This document shows positions 12,257 to 23,871 of a DNA stretch of 64,000 nt, piece after piece. A program made the position numbers and the translations under genes. Where the stretch lies: assembly GCA_036674765.1 (NCBI GenBank), contig JARVKI010000018.1, forward strand, positions 372,001 through 436,000, in the 5' to 3' direction. The first letter of the stretch is position 1; each line of letters starts with the position of its first letter. The notes below the pieces were generated by a model that saw only the letters and a program-made list of their open reading frames with translations, was not told the DNA's origin and did no database searches. Source of the stretch: Seiridium cupressi. Its lineage: Eukaryota > Ascomycota > Sordariomycetes > Amphisphaeriales > Sporocadaceae.

Positions 12257-15149
12257 TTATTCTTTCTCAGCCCCTGCTTCCTTCTTCGCCTTCTGTTCTG
12301 CTGTCGTCTGCTTCTCCCACATGGCGTAATAACTGCCCTTCTTCTCTAGGAGTTCCGAATGACTACCCTTCTCGACAACCTTGCCTTTGTTGAGAACCAC
12401 GATCTGGTCCGACGTCGTGATGGTCGACAAACGATGCCTGAGTTATGGAGGTCAGTGAGCCGCCTTCATCTTCCTTTCTCGACGAGGAGATGGAACTTAC
12501 GCTATGGTGATGGTAGTTCGGCCAGCAGTGACCCTCTCTAGTGCGTCCTGGATTTGCCTTTCTGTATGGGTATCCAGCGAGGCTGTAGCTTCATCTAGTA
12601 ACAAGATGGGCGCGTTCTTAAGGATAGCTCGTGCAATTGCAATCTGCGGATGATCGTTAGTATTTGAAATTTTCCCCAGTAAAATTCATAGGAGGTAGAT
12701 GTACCCTTTGCCGTTCGCCACCCGACAATTTTAAACCTCTCTCGCCAACCTTGGTGTTGTACTGATCTGGGAATGCCAAAATCCGATCGTGGATATTGGC
12801 AGCCCGGGTAGCGGCGAAAACATCCTCTTCAGAAGCCTTGGGGTTAGCATAGAGTAGGTTGAACATAATCGTAGCATTGAATAACACAGTGTCCTGTGGA
12901 ACAACGCCAATGTGTTTTCGAAAGCTGTCGAGCTTCAGGTCCCGGATATCGTGACCATCGACCGTGACGGATCCGCTGCCAACATCGTAGAAACGGAAAA
13001 GGAGTTTGAGGCATGTGCTCTTTCCGGATCCAGACTCTCCCACGATCGCCGTCTTGGTTCCCGGCTGAACGGTGAAGCTGACGCCATCGATGGCTGGTTC
13101 TTTGCCTTGATAAGAGAAGCGAACGTCATTGAATTTGACCTCTCCCTTGGGATACGCAAGTTCTTCCGCATCGGGCTTCTCAACAATTCCAGACGTCTCT
13201 TTGAACTGTGACTTGTCAGTGTTTCAGCTCCTAGCCCACGGATGTACAGATCCACATACCAAGTCAAGCATCCTCTCAGCTTCGATAAGGTTATTCTGCA
13301 GCATGGTGTAGTATGTCCCGAAGAAGCTTAGCGGAGCCTGAAGTTGAGAAAAGTAGGTCATGAGGGCGACAAAACCCGGCACTGTCTCCTGGCCCGTAGA
13401 TATCTTGTACGCCGAAAGAACAACGATAAGAGCCGTGCCAACGGTAAAAATAGAACTTTGCGTCAAGTTCAAGGCATTCAACGAATAGTACACGATACGC
13501 TCGGCTCTTTGATACACCGTGACTTGCTCCTTAAACCGGTCTGTCTCTGGCTTGACAGCGCAGTTGTGCTGGACGGTCTCATACGCCATAATCGCATCCG
13601 TCCTAATACGGGGTCAGCACACGTGATATCACAAGGTTTATATCAGGACGAACCGTGCAGCATCCATCTCTCGGCTCTTCGTTGCCATGTCTCTCCTCTG
13701 CCGACCCCGGTATTTGGCCATATAAATCGTCAGGAAGACGTATGCCCACATGATGGTCAGGACAATCAGGGTGTAGAAGGCATTGTACATGAAGAAGAAG
13801 TATATGGCCGCCACCAGGATATCGAACATCATGGGGAAAACTTGGAAGAGAAAGCTCTCCAAGAAGGTGTTCATCGCGCTACCACGGCTGAGAGCACTGG
13901 TCACTTCACCAATCTTCTTGCTCAGATGGAAGTCCATGGAGAGACCAAGGACGTGCTCGAAGGCGGCACAAGCGAGCCGCTGGTATAGGTTCTGTGAGAC
14001 GGGGATCCAGAGTACAGCCCGCGCTGCCCCGATCGCTCCTTGACCTCCCTGCAAGCCTCGATAGACCAAGTATAGGGCAATGTCCTTGTATGGCATGCGG
14101 CCACGTCCAAGCTCGGAGACAAGCACACCCATCTGGTACGGGACAAGGATGTTGATAATGCGCTGGACAACCAGCAAGATCATGCAGATGACGACAACAC
14201 CCTGGTGAAGGCGAGATTCCTTTGGCCTGGCAGCTGTTAGTGCAATTTCACTGGACAGCAGGCAGTTTCCTCACCAAAGATAGGGAAAGAGAATGCGAAA
14301 GCCCGCAATGTAGTCAAGCCAGCCAGTGCTCTGAGCATCGGACTTTTTCGGTGTAGCTTTGGCTGCATTTCCCGGCGTGCTGCCGTAGCCATTGGTGCCT
14401 TCGCCATTCTCCAGCAGCGACTCGTGCTCAGGCGACGAGCCGGCACGTTTTGGTCTTAGCTCATACTGTCTTCGAGCCAAGGCGGCGATCATGATCAGGA
14501 TGAGAAACAGTCTTGCCACTCCTAAGCCGGCAAGGCTATCAAGGACATTGGAAGGCACGGTGATGCTCTGCTGTTGCGTCAAGAACAAGGCCACAATTAC
14601 AGCCTCTATGAGAATGCCAAAGACCCAAGCAATTCCATGAGCCACGGTCGGGTTCCATGGTCCATCAGGATCAGGCAATAGACCCCCAAGAAAGTAAAAG
14701 AGTGCTCCGAGGTGCGAGGCTATATAGGCAGTATGGGGGAAGTTCGGCTTGGTGTATGTCTCTTCTCCAGCAAATGCATCGCGTGTCGCAATCACTACAC
14801 TGGCCAGCTGTTTGAGAAGTCAGCGTCGTAGCTTGGGAGCAGAGAACCGCAAAGAGCATACCAAAAGAGGCAGAAGCAATAGTTGCACCAGGCGAATGAG
14901 TCGGTTGTGCAAGCGGTTGACGCTCTCGGCTCGCTTCTCATCCACGACCTCCTCTTGAACGCGTTCATGGCGGTGTCGGTATCGTACCAGTTGCGACAAG
15001 GCCAATGTCACGAACAGGCCACAGGGATAAAGGTAGAAGGCTACCTCTAGCCCGACCTCGACACCACTCGTCATCTCAGAATCAATGGCACGACCTATCA
15101 CCTGGTGATCAATGGCGAAATTGGGTAAAATCTGGAGGGTTGATGTCAT
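12257..15149 (-). CDS. hmt1: HMT1/ABCB6-type half ABC transporter (heavy-metal tolerance)
   Basis: Seven exons on the minus strand (14862-15149, 14275-14807, 13654-14226, 13260-13602, 12705-13205, 12501-12643, 12257-12437) give 853 aa, close to the roughly 830 aa of fission yeast Hmt1. Introns are 48-63 nt and all phases agree. Order of parts: an N-terminal extension with about five membrane helices (TMD0, as in the HMT1/ABCB6 group), a six-helix exporter domain (residues about 275-580), then one nucleotide-binding domain with Walker [10 protein letters not shown] (635-643), signature LSGGERQR (739-746), Walker B ILLLDE (759-764) and H-loop HRLST (795). Family knowledge: a vacuolar exporter moving glutathione or phytochelatin-metal conjugates, acting as a homodimer; related fungal and animal members serve mitochondria or lysosomes. 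All catalytic motifs are intact. The vacuolar role is inferred from the family. Confidence 0.92.
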
Positions 15150-16326
15150 CGCAACGACCGAACGGTACCTTACATCGTCTAGGCCCTAAACTTTTAGTGT
15201 ACTCGGGAACCCCGGTCCGGGGTGGGGCGAGTTTGAGAATGCCCCGCAGCCAACGGGTTGCAGGACGCGTCGGATTCCGAGCAAGTAGATGGCTGCGTGA
15301 ATTGTACACACAGAAAGCACGCTCACGGCCACGATCAATGATGAAGTAGTTGCCAATCCTCTAATTCTATAATGGGCTTGTTCAAGTCCGCTGCATCCTG
15401 ACATTCTTGGTGTGGACCACCAGTTCCAATGTACGATCATCTGACAAAACACATCTTGAGCCACCCACGTTGGAGACATGTGGCTCAAGTTGCAACCAAA
15501 GTCGTTCTTATACGGCGCCTACAATTAATACACGACCAGACTTCGACGTACCAACAGAAGCTACCACAAAGATATTTCCAGTCTGCCGTGCTTCATTGCG
15601 GATATGCGCGACTGGATAAGGTTTTCTGGTTAACTCCGGGCAATACCTAGTATGGCTAACAGTTCGATCCAGCCACCGCGAAAGCTAAGAATATGTGACG
15701 GTGTTATTCACCGAGGCCTGATGTTACAAAGGTGGATGTAAGACATCCAGCTGAGTGTCAAGATATGACTATACGGTCTAGACGAAAACGATCCTGCCCC
15801 TTTGCTGCTATTCATAGTTTAAGATGTAGGATAAGTCGGCTAACCTAGACCCGTCAACTGTCAGCAAGCTGAGCTGGTAGGTATGGAATCTGATAGATAG
15901 GGGGCAATGAACCTGAACCGCCTGAGTTACGCACTACTTGAGTTTGCCGTTTGGCTGGTTTTCCTCTTTGGGGTTGACGCAGTTCCCTGTTTCCCTTTTA
16001 CTGGTGTCTGCCATAGATCGCGTAAAAGTCAAAGGTCATGATTACGAAGGGTTTGAAAAAGGACAAAGAATTAGTAAGATGTATAAATTTCACATATATA
16101 TTGCCCGTTTGAATATCCAATGGGGGGTTTTTTTTTGTCCAAGCAAGTACGTCTACTGTGTTCATACCTAGGATATTGGAAGCATGCAAATACTTGATTG
16201 GCCAATATCACCCCTGCCGCTAGCATCAGCCCGCCCCACTCGTGAAGCTCCTTGCATGAGACCTCCCGAAAAATATCGTGACAAGCTCCAGCGCTGCTCG
16301 GTATCCCCAATTGCTCGACAGACACG
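15150..16326. other. Divergent promoter region between HMT1-like and bL9m genes
   Basis: About 1.2 kb separates two divergent start codons, so both promoters lie here. I see a (T)9 run near 16130-16138 and otherwise only short shadow frames. No metal-response motif could be assigned with confidence by eye. Confidence 0.5.
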
Positions 16327-17421
16327 ATGGCGACACCACGACTCGGGCGGACGCTCACCTGTCCCAATTGCTTCGGACGGCTACCACTCAGCCGACCGGC
16401 CGTATCGACACCCTCGCCGTTGCAGCTCGGGCTGACCCAAGTCCGCCATGCCAGGACCCTGACCAAGGCCGAACTGGAGGATCTCCAGGGTATACCGGTG
16501 CGCCTGCTGAAGAACGTCATTGGATTTGGCAAGCAAAGTACGTCTCATGCACAACACGTACAACCTTCGCGCAGATCGAGGCCTACCAGCCCATACTGCG
16601 GTGCTACGAGACCCTTTCCACCTACTAACGCTATGTCTTCCTGGAAATAGATGCCATCATCCGCGTCAAGCCCGGTCGCATGCGAAACCAGTGGCACCAC
16701 AAGGGCCTCGCCGAGTACATGACAAAGAAGCGCTTCGCAGAGCTGGGTCTCACCGAGTCCGCCATCGGTGTGCGCGACCGCTCGTTCGGCACGCAAATGG
16801 TCCTCGAGGAGGACGGCCAAACGAAGGCAGTCATTGATGAGGCGTCCACGACCAAGAGGAAGGACGCTATTGTTATGAGCGTATGTATATTCTGATTTTC
16901 CCCTGAACGAATAAAGGAGGAAGGGAAAAGGTGCTAATGTATTGAAACCGTTACAGCCCGAAGAGTCTCGAGCCCTGCTGGAAGACCTCCTTCCCCAGAC
17001 CCTCGTCTTCGCTCGGAAACCCATCGCGCCCACCACCGCTGCTTCTGCTGCCGAAGCAGTCAGCGAGCCCGAGCCTGCAATTCCACGTTCCCCGTCCCTG
17101 GCTGCCAACGCACAAGTGTCTACACAAGCCGCGGTGCCTTCTTCTGCGGCCAACGGGGAGAATGCCCCTGCCCAGCAAGATACGACTGCCATCTTTGGCT
17201 CGGTATCGACCCTCGATGTCATCGTGCGCATCCGCGAGGCGCTCCTTGCGGATCAAAATGGTAGCCGTGTCGCTTTGGAAGCTGAAACAGTCTCTATTAT
17301 TGGCCTTGAGGCGGGCGAGGATAGAATTAAGAGATTGGGTGTATATGAGGTCGAGTTCATCACGGGTAAGGGACTGGAGCCCGTCAGGAGGTCGATCGAG
17401 GTTGTGCCCGAAGTAGAGTAA
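16327..17421 (+). CDS. mrpl50: Mitochondrial large-subunit ribosomal protein bL9m (MRPL50-type)
   Basis: Three exons, 16327-16537, 16651-16880 and 16957-17421, give 301 aa. The N-terminus is basic and Ser/Pro-rich without acids, as expected of a mitochondrial presequence (residues about 1-45). It is followed by the bL9 N-terminal domain (IPVRLLKNVIGFGKQ, then AIIRVKPGRMRNQW, about 55-95), whose loop is interrupted by intron 1. The C-terminal half carries a low-complexity Ala/Pro/Ser insert around residues 165-215 and ends in a conserved region that could be the L9 C-terminal lobe. Known role: yeast Mrpl50 is the bL9 homologue in the mitoribosome large subunit. It is tail-to-tail with ATG11 (441 bp between stops). 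Confidence 0.87.
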
Positions 17422-17862
17422 CTTGGATTGATGGTGAAATAAGGTCATAGTGTCCTTAAGAGATACTGAGGGATAAATCCAGAGAACAAGATGTAATTAT
17501 ACGCTACATATGTACCAGAAATGTACAACATTTACTGTCTTCGAAAACGTGGACAGGCGTCACTGTTTGGCTGCAGCAATCGTACCTCCTGAAACTACTG
17601 TCATGAGGAAGACATCACACCACTGGATAGTGTGAGGCAATTATGAATTTCAATCTCCCACGCTTTCATGGATATATGACCTCGAATACTAGCAACCTCA
17701 TATGTGGTCTCCAAAAATAAGTAAACTGCACCATTAACGATGCAATCTCATTTCGAAACCAAACATTGCGTTCTGCCCGCTTACTCCGTACTCCCAATAC
17801 CCTAATCCATAACTTCACACTTAGATGCTGGGCGATGGTCTATTGTTGCATGCGCCCTCCTT
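17422..17862. other. Convergent 3' intergenic region
   Basis: Short spacer between the bL9m and ATG11 stop codons, holding both 3' UTRs. It is AT-richer than the flanking genes. Nothing else seen. Confidence 0.5.
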
Positions 17863-20800
17863 TCACTTCGCCGGGTAACTGACATCGAGGCTCCAAAGTG
17901 AGTCCCATACCACACTCTTATCGCGGCTGTCGGCACTCGCATTGCTCGTATCTCTCTCAAGGTGCCGATGCCCACTGCCTGATGCTGGACCTTGAACTGG
18001 ACCTGGATGCAGTCGTTGCTTAGAAGGACTGCCCTTGTACAAGCTCGCGGGCTTCGACTTGACAGGTGACGTTGAGGTCGGCCTGGACGGGGTATGCGGC
18101 GGTGGAGGTGGCATTCGCTGCCGGTCCTAGTGCACCCAAACCATATCAGCTTAGTTCAGCTTTGGACTTTCATGCTCAAGGACCGAGCAGTGCATCCACC
18201 TCGTGGCCTCGTACCTCGTCGCCCTCGGCATGACCGCTGCTGGTCTTTGGGGTGATGCCCAAGCCAGATGTTTGCTCGACGCCCTTGCCCTTAGCCGGTG
18301 CGACCAGACTGCCAGCCATATCTGGACTATCCGCCGGAGCAGCGCGTAGGCTATTCGTCTCAGAAGCTAAAGCACTGCTCTTGGCAGCTCCAGCGCCCGC
18401 ACCGCCCACAAATGGGAGTGTCTTGCGATTCACGCTGCCTGAGCTAGAACGTCGGCTTTCTAGGCTCTTATTTAGAGTGCGACTCACACCTTCAATACCC
18501 GTGTTCTTACCGCCGGGAAGGAGTTTGCTCGCACCAGTTCGAGCTTGATGTGTGCGTATGTCAGCCATAGCCTCGACGTTGTTTGCAGCGACCGTACTCT
18601 TGCCCAATCCAGGTGTCGACGGCGCGCCGGCCTTGTCCTCAGCCGCGTCGACAAGCCACCATCTTAAGCCGTCGGAGAGGTCGAAAGGATTGTCAAACTC
18701 GGTCTCGCCACCACTCCCATTACTTGTGTTCACAGAATCAGTCTCGCCGGCATGGGCGGCAGTCGAGGAGCTCAGGCTCTTGGACAGGTCGACGACGCGT
18801 TCCTGGACCCGCGTGATGCGTGCCACTAGCCACTCGCGCTGTCGTAATCTATGGGATTCCTGCTCGCGGAGGAAGAAGTGTGGACACCCAACGTTGAATG
18901 CTGCCCACGCACCAGTTGTCTGGTTCCTCGTTGGCAAGAACAAGGCCAGGTCGCCTTCTTTGAAGTTTCGAAATGCGATCTTGTCGTGCGAGTCCTTGAC
19001 AGCTTGATGAGCTCGTTCGCGATAGTTGCGGGCATCTCTGGTATATTTCCGAGCCGTATGCTCCAATTCCTTGACACGCCGATAGATTGCTTCAGCGAAC
19101 GCATCAACATCGAAAGAGCCAGGACCGGAGACAAATGACTGGTACTGTGACGTTTCCATCTCCGTGTCCTCTGCATTCATCCAGTACAACAACTTAAGAT
19201 CAGTGCTGTCAGCCAGAGTTGCACCCAAAGAGATCGAACGACGGACAGAATTGCTTGGGTCTGAAGAATCATTGGGATCCCTTGAAGTACGCTCGGCACG
19301 AGGGATTTTTTGTATGGCCATCTTGCCATCTTGCCGGTTGATCGAGAACGACAATCTCTCGAGCAAGCGAGTAAGTCTTTCATTATATGTGAATAGACGC
19401 TGTGTCAGGTCTTTTGTCCGCTCATTGCGTCCCTCGAACCGTTGGCTCAAGCCCATAGCGCGTAGGTCTGACGAGTCGAGTTTCTCGCGGTACATGCGTA
19501 CCTCTTCCTCCAGACTCCCTGTGTGTGACTGCCTAGCCGCCAGAGTTTCCATGAGCTCCGCAACTCGCTTCTCTTTCTCCTCGAGCTTCTTCCTGAGCGT
19601 CTCGGAGCCGGACTCGCCCTCTGTCATCTTAGCACGAAGCTCACTAAGTTGTTCACGCGTTTCGTTGACCTCAACTTCGAGCGTCGAACACTTGGCCTTC
19701 TCTTCCTCGAGAGCTTCATGCAGCTTCATTCTTGTAGTCTCCTCAGATGACAACCTCTCATGAGTCTTCGTAACTTCAGCCTTACTCTCCTGGATGGTGC
19801 CGTGAGCGAGCTCAAGGTCTGACTTTAATAGTGCCATGTCTTCCTCAAGCGCTATAACTTTGGCCAGGACGTCGCTCGATTTGGTTGCCACAGCCTCTAC
19901 TAGGTCATTAGGATCGTCAGGAATTTTCTCTTTCGGTAACATCTGGCCATGTATCTCCCTAAGAGTCTGGATCTGTGTTCCAGTGCTGGCTTCAGAAGTC
20001 TCGGCTCTCCGGGTAAGTGCTTGAATGACCTCGTTTGCTTCTTGTAGCTGCTTTTCCAGGGTATCATTTCGCTCCCTCTGTATGCGGGTTTCATTGCGCA
20101 AGAATTCGATTTGTCCTTGAGTCTTGAGTACCTCATCCTGCTTTTCGTTGGTAAGACGGTCGACCTCATCTTCAAGGGAACGCATCCTCTCAATATAGGC
20201 TCCCTTCTCGTCCTCCCTAGATTGACCAAAATGTTCGATCTCATCTTCTGTCTCCTCTAGACGGGCCTTGAGAGTCTTGATCTCGTTCTCAAGGGATTTC
20301 CGCTCCTCATCAAACTCCCGCTTGAGCGCCTCCATGTTTTCTAGGAGATCCTTCTTGGTAGAGTTTGCTTCGTCCATGCGGCCCTCCATATCTCTAGTAC
20401 GGGCGGCTGTCTCTTTTCCAAGGGTGGCAGATTTCTCCTTCTCGGCAGTCAGGTCTCCCTCTAATTGGGTGATACGCCGTAATAAAGCTTCACTGTTTTC
20501 AGAGGCGCTGGAGTGTCGACGCTCGTCAGGGACGCCCGGTGACTTGATTGACGACACCGAGTTGTTACGTTCGTGAGTTCCAGGTTGAAACAAATTTCCG
20601 ATGGAGGGCCTGGACTCGGTGCTTTGACGATGTAACAGGCCTTCGAGCCGGCGAACACGGCTCTCCGCTGTCTTTAGCTTGCCTTCCAGTCTCGTTTTTT
20701 CATCTTGTAGACTGCGTAGTAGGTCATCGTCACCACGAATGAGAAGACCGCTCCTCCCGAGAGCTGCTTCGTGAACGCTCCCGTTCTTGAAGGCCTTCAC

Positions 20801-22455
20801 CCTTTTCAGCTGCTGCTTCGTTGGGTTGTTCAGCTCGGTAATCAGCTTCGCAATATCCTCGATGACTGTTGAATCTGCTTTTTGGCGTTGAACTACCGTA
20901 AGGAACTCATCCAAATCATTCTTGGCCAATGGCGGCCACGGCTCCTCTTCACCATGTAGGTTGACCTCAAGGCCAATGACACTGTTCTCGGTTTTCTCGG
21001 GCCCGTAGGTACTACCAACCATCTTTTGCCACTTGCGGCGCCTCTTCAGCTCCTCGTCTTGAAACAATGCCATCTCATTGACCAAGGTCGTCGAGTCCGT
21101 CTTCACCTTGTCCGCCCATTCTCTACGCCGTACAGCCTCGGCCACGAATGAGGCATACATAAAGGGCAATTGCTGGATTAGACGTAGATAGTCGAAAGTT
21201 GTCATCTCCTCTTCACCCTGGTTCAAGACTCCCATCATAGTCTTGACATTATGTAGGAAGCTCGTGATCTCAGCAACGGTACGCATGAAGACGAGTGAGT
21301 CGGCAGCGAATTCATTGCGTGCTTCAGTCGCGTACTTGAGCATCTCGTCCATCTCAAGCGCTCTGTTCTGAATACTTGGGAGCAGACGTTCGGTATGGTT
21401 CGCAGCGGTCTTGGATACTTGCAGGACATCTCTGGTTGAGCTGGAGTAGCTCAGGGTGGTTTGGTAGTCTGTGTCGATCTTCTTGGCTACGGCCTCGATA
21501 TCCTCCATCAGTTGCGCAGAATCATCGGAATGATTCAGCACCGAGCGGGCCATCGCCTTGTCAACTTCCTGGAACAGATCATCGCAGCTGCCGAACATCT
21601 TATCAGCTGTCCTGTCAAGCTCGGCGACCCTGCTGTTGAACTTCCTTAGCGATGTAGCGGCCAATTTGCCAGCCTTTCGTGCAGTCTCGAGGTCAATCAA
21701 GTCTTCCAATGTAGCCTGTCGTGGCTTGCGCACTTCCCTCCCGGTCATGAAGCGGACCATGGCCGGCGAAATGGTAATACTCCGTGCCAAGTCCAGGTAC
21801 CGTTCCCAGTTAGCAGCAAGCGTGCCGTAGTCCTCTTGCGCGGGCGTGACCCATTTCTTCAGCTCGTTGAACTTGGGTTCCTGAGGCCTGACTGCAGCAT
21901 CCAAGTTCGCCACTGCCGCGTCAAGACACTTGACCATCACCTCCATTTCGCCATGTCGTGACTGGACAGTCCCGGCCATGGCAGTACAATCCTCCACGAT
22001 CTTCAGCGCCCAATTCCGGCGGCTCTTGAACAGGTCCTGCCATGACTGTAGAGAGTGCGTGTCCTCGATGTAATCAGGTGCGCTCGTGACGACGTAGGGC
22101 TTCGGCAGGGGTTCTTCGGAGGGGTTGGCCGTCGGCGCACCGCTCGTGCTTGCCTGCGTTATCCGGATATCGTATATGTATATCTCCTTCTCCGACTGTA
22201 TCGTCTGAAGCTTTACCGTCTTCCCTTGCGGTGTGAGGGCGATGATGTTCTGCGGCGGGATCGAACTTGGTTGGGCTACCCACGTCTTGAATTCATCTAA
22301 GCTGCGCTGTTGTTAGAACCGGTCGCCCAAGGTTGCAAGGGGAGTAGATGAGAGGTCTTGGCCAGGGAAGGCGAAACATACGTTGCGAACTGCGAGATGT
22401 CAACCTGCAGGCGCTGGCCCGTATGAGCTATCAACACCTGCGTCTGCGTCGCCAT
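17863..22455 (-). CDS. atg11: Autophagy-related scaffold protein ATG11
   Basis: Three exons on the minus strand (22382-22455, 18215-22301, 17863-18126) give 1474 aa. The start is a 24-codon exon (MATQTQVLIAHTGQRLQ) joined through an 80-nt intron to LDEFKTWVAQ, forming a ubiquitin-like N-terminus. An ATG17-like helical region follows (about residues 110-520), then a long charged coiled coil (about 550-1030) and the conserved Atg11 C-terminal domain with FKEGDLALFLPTRN (about 1070-1250). A Pro/Ser-rich tail ends in VVWDSLWSLDVSYP. The last exon joins at an 88-nt intron (gtacga...cactag); without it the protein would stop at 18176 and lose this tail. Role: cytosolic scaffold that recruits cargo receptors and the Atg1 kinase complex in selective autophagy (pexophagy, mitophagy). 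It diverges from CENP-H with 632 bp between starts. Confidence 0.93.
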
Positions 22456-23087
22456 AACGCGTGCATTCTCCCTCTCAGAATGTCTTGGTTGTGGAGGAAG
22501 GACGCGCTGTTAAGAAGGTGGCAACAAAATCCAGAGCATGGGCCCAGAGCGTCGGTGACTTGCAAAAACTCGTGAGCCTGCTAATCTCAGTCATCGGTCG
22601 CCTTCCAGATGACTTGAGCTAACACGCGCATGAGGCTTTCCCGGCTGGGCTCTGATAGGCACCTAATCGGAAATAAGCTTGCTTACTTAGCGGCTGGATT
22701 CCGCGGCACGTGTGGCTGATGTGGTGCCGCTCGTGACGATGGACAGACTGGTAACTATCATCATGTACGGTTCGAAATAGACCGTTTCTGCGATAAGAAT
22801 GTAGAGAAAACTAAAGTTTATCTCTACTCAAGATAAATGCGAGATCAGAAGCGCTACAGTTTGGACTTTGTCTCGATATTCTTTGCCGTCTTGTGCATCG
22901 CTTTTTTGTTCTGCAGGACGTGTTTGTAAAATTGCTACGCCACATCCCATATGACAGCCACAACGCGCATACTATTGCTGAAGGCAGATACGCGTCTGTA
23001 CGTGGGCAACATTGCGAGTTGCACATGTGCTAGCATTTCATCAAATCCATTGCTTATCCATCTTGGCCCATCTTATTTCTGGTGACG
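22456..23087. promoter_or_regulatory. Shared upstream region of ATG11 and CENP-H genes
   Basis: 632 bp between two divergent start codons. It must contain both promoters. No TATA-like or known factor site was assigned with confidence; the only open frames are short. Confidence 0.5.
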
Positions 23088-23871
23088 ATGGAGGATACTC
23101 CATCTGAAGTGCCTCAAGCCGACGCGCTCTTGCTTTCAGATGACGAAAAGCGAGTTTTGGAGCTCTACGATAAATTACAACAGCTTCAGCTCGAAATAGC
23201 CCTCATCACGGCGCAGAAAAACTATGTAGCGAGTAAGTGTCAAACCATTTCTCTCCGCTGGCTAAAATTATTGATGCACTGCAGACGATTTCATGGCACG
23301 GGGCGCTGAAACCGCACATAATGACCTGTTGCAAGCAAGGGCTAGATATGTGCTCCGAAACGAGGTAACGGAGAGCGTAGTGATGGCAAATCCAGTACTG
23401 CAGGCAGTACATGGAGGAATAAATGCGTCTCCCATCGAGAGGTAGAGTTGCATTCGCCTTGACAGAACCTACATGTGCTGAGCAGGACTTAGAGATCTTC
23501 TTCCCGTTCTCACTCAACGGGATAGTACCGCGGTCAGCATGGCACATCAATCGACTTCGCTCAGGCAAACCATGGAGCAAATCATTGATGTTGAAACCCA
23601 GAGTATGCGGCTGAGTCGCCAGAATGTCGACTTGGCGGCTGAAGTCCTGGAACTTGCAGAGGAAGCCAACAAACAAAAAGATGCGCCAGTCGACGATCCC
23701 GAGCAGGCAGAGGAGATTGCACAATTGGAGGATGAGGTCAAGAGCAGCAGGCAACGCTGGAGGGTCATGAAAGCAACGGCGAGCGCTATTATTGCCGGCA
23801 GTGGTGTGAATTGGGCTGCGGACCCGGAGCTCAAAAGTATCGTGCTTGATGAAGACGATGATGGAGTGTGA
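23088..23871 (+). CDS. Kinetochore protein CENP-H family (Fta3/Mcm16-type)
   Basis: Three exons, 23088-23232, 23285-23441 and 23493-23871, give 226 aa. Introns are 52 and 51 nt; the second uses gtagag...acttag, the only acceptor that keeps the frame open. The N-terminus is helical (LSDDEKRVLELYDKLQQLQLE). Exon 2 ends NASPIER and continues DLLPVL. The C-terminus has a heptad-rich stretch (NVDLAAEVLELAEEANKQK) and the CENP-H hallmark end SRQRWRVMKATASAIIAGSG...WAADPEL, which is what identifies it. Role: inner kinetochore (CCAN) subunit, partner of CENP-I and CENP-K; fission yeast Fta3 and budding yeast Mcm16 are counterparts. Identification rests on recalled family features. Confidence 0.83.

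Noticed and set aside
13344..13988. 214-codon plus-strand frame
   Set aside because: Antisense shadow of HMT1-like exons 3 and 4.
18176..18214. ATG11 ending at the stop codon at 18176
   Set aside because: A consensus donor at 18214 and acceptor at 18127 join a conserved C-terminal exon; the earlier stop is intronic.
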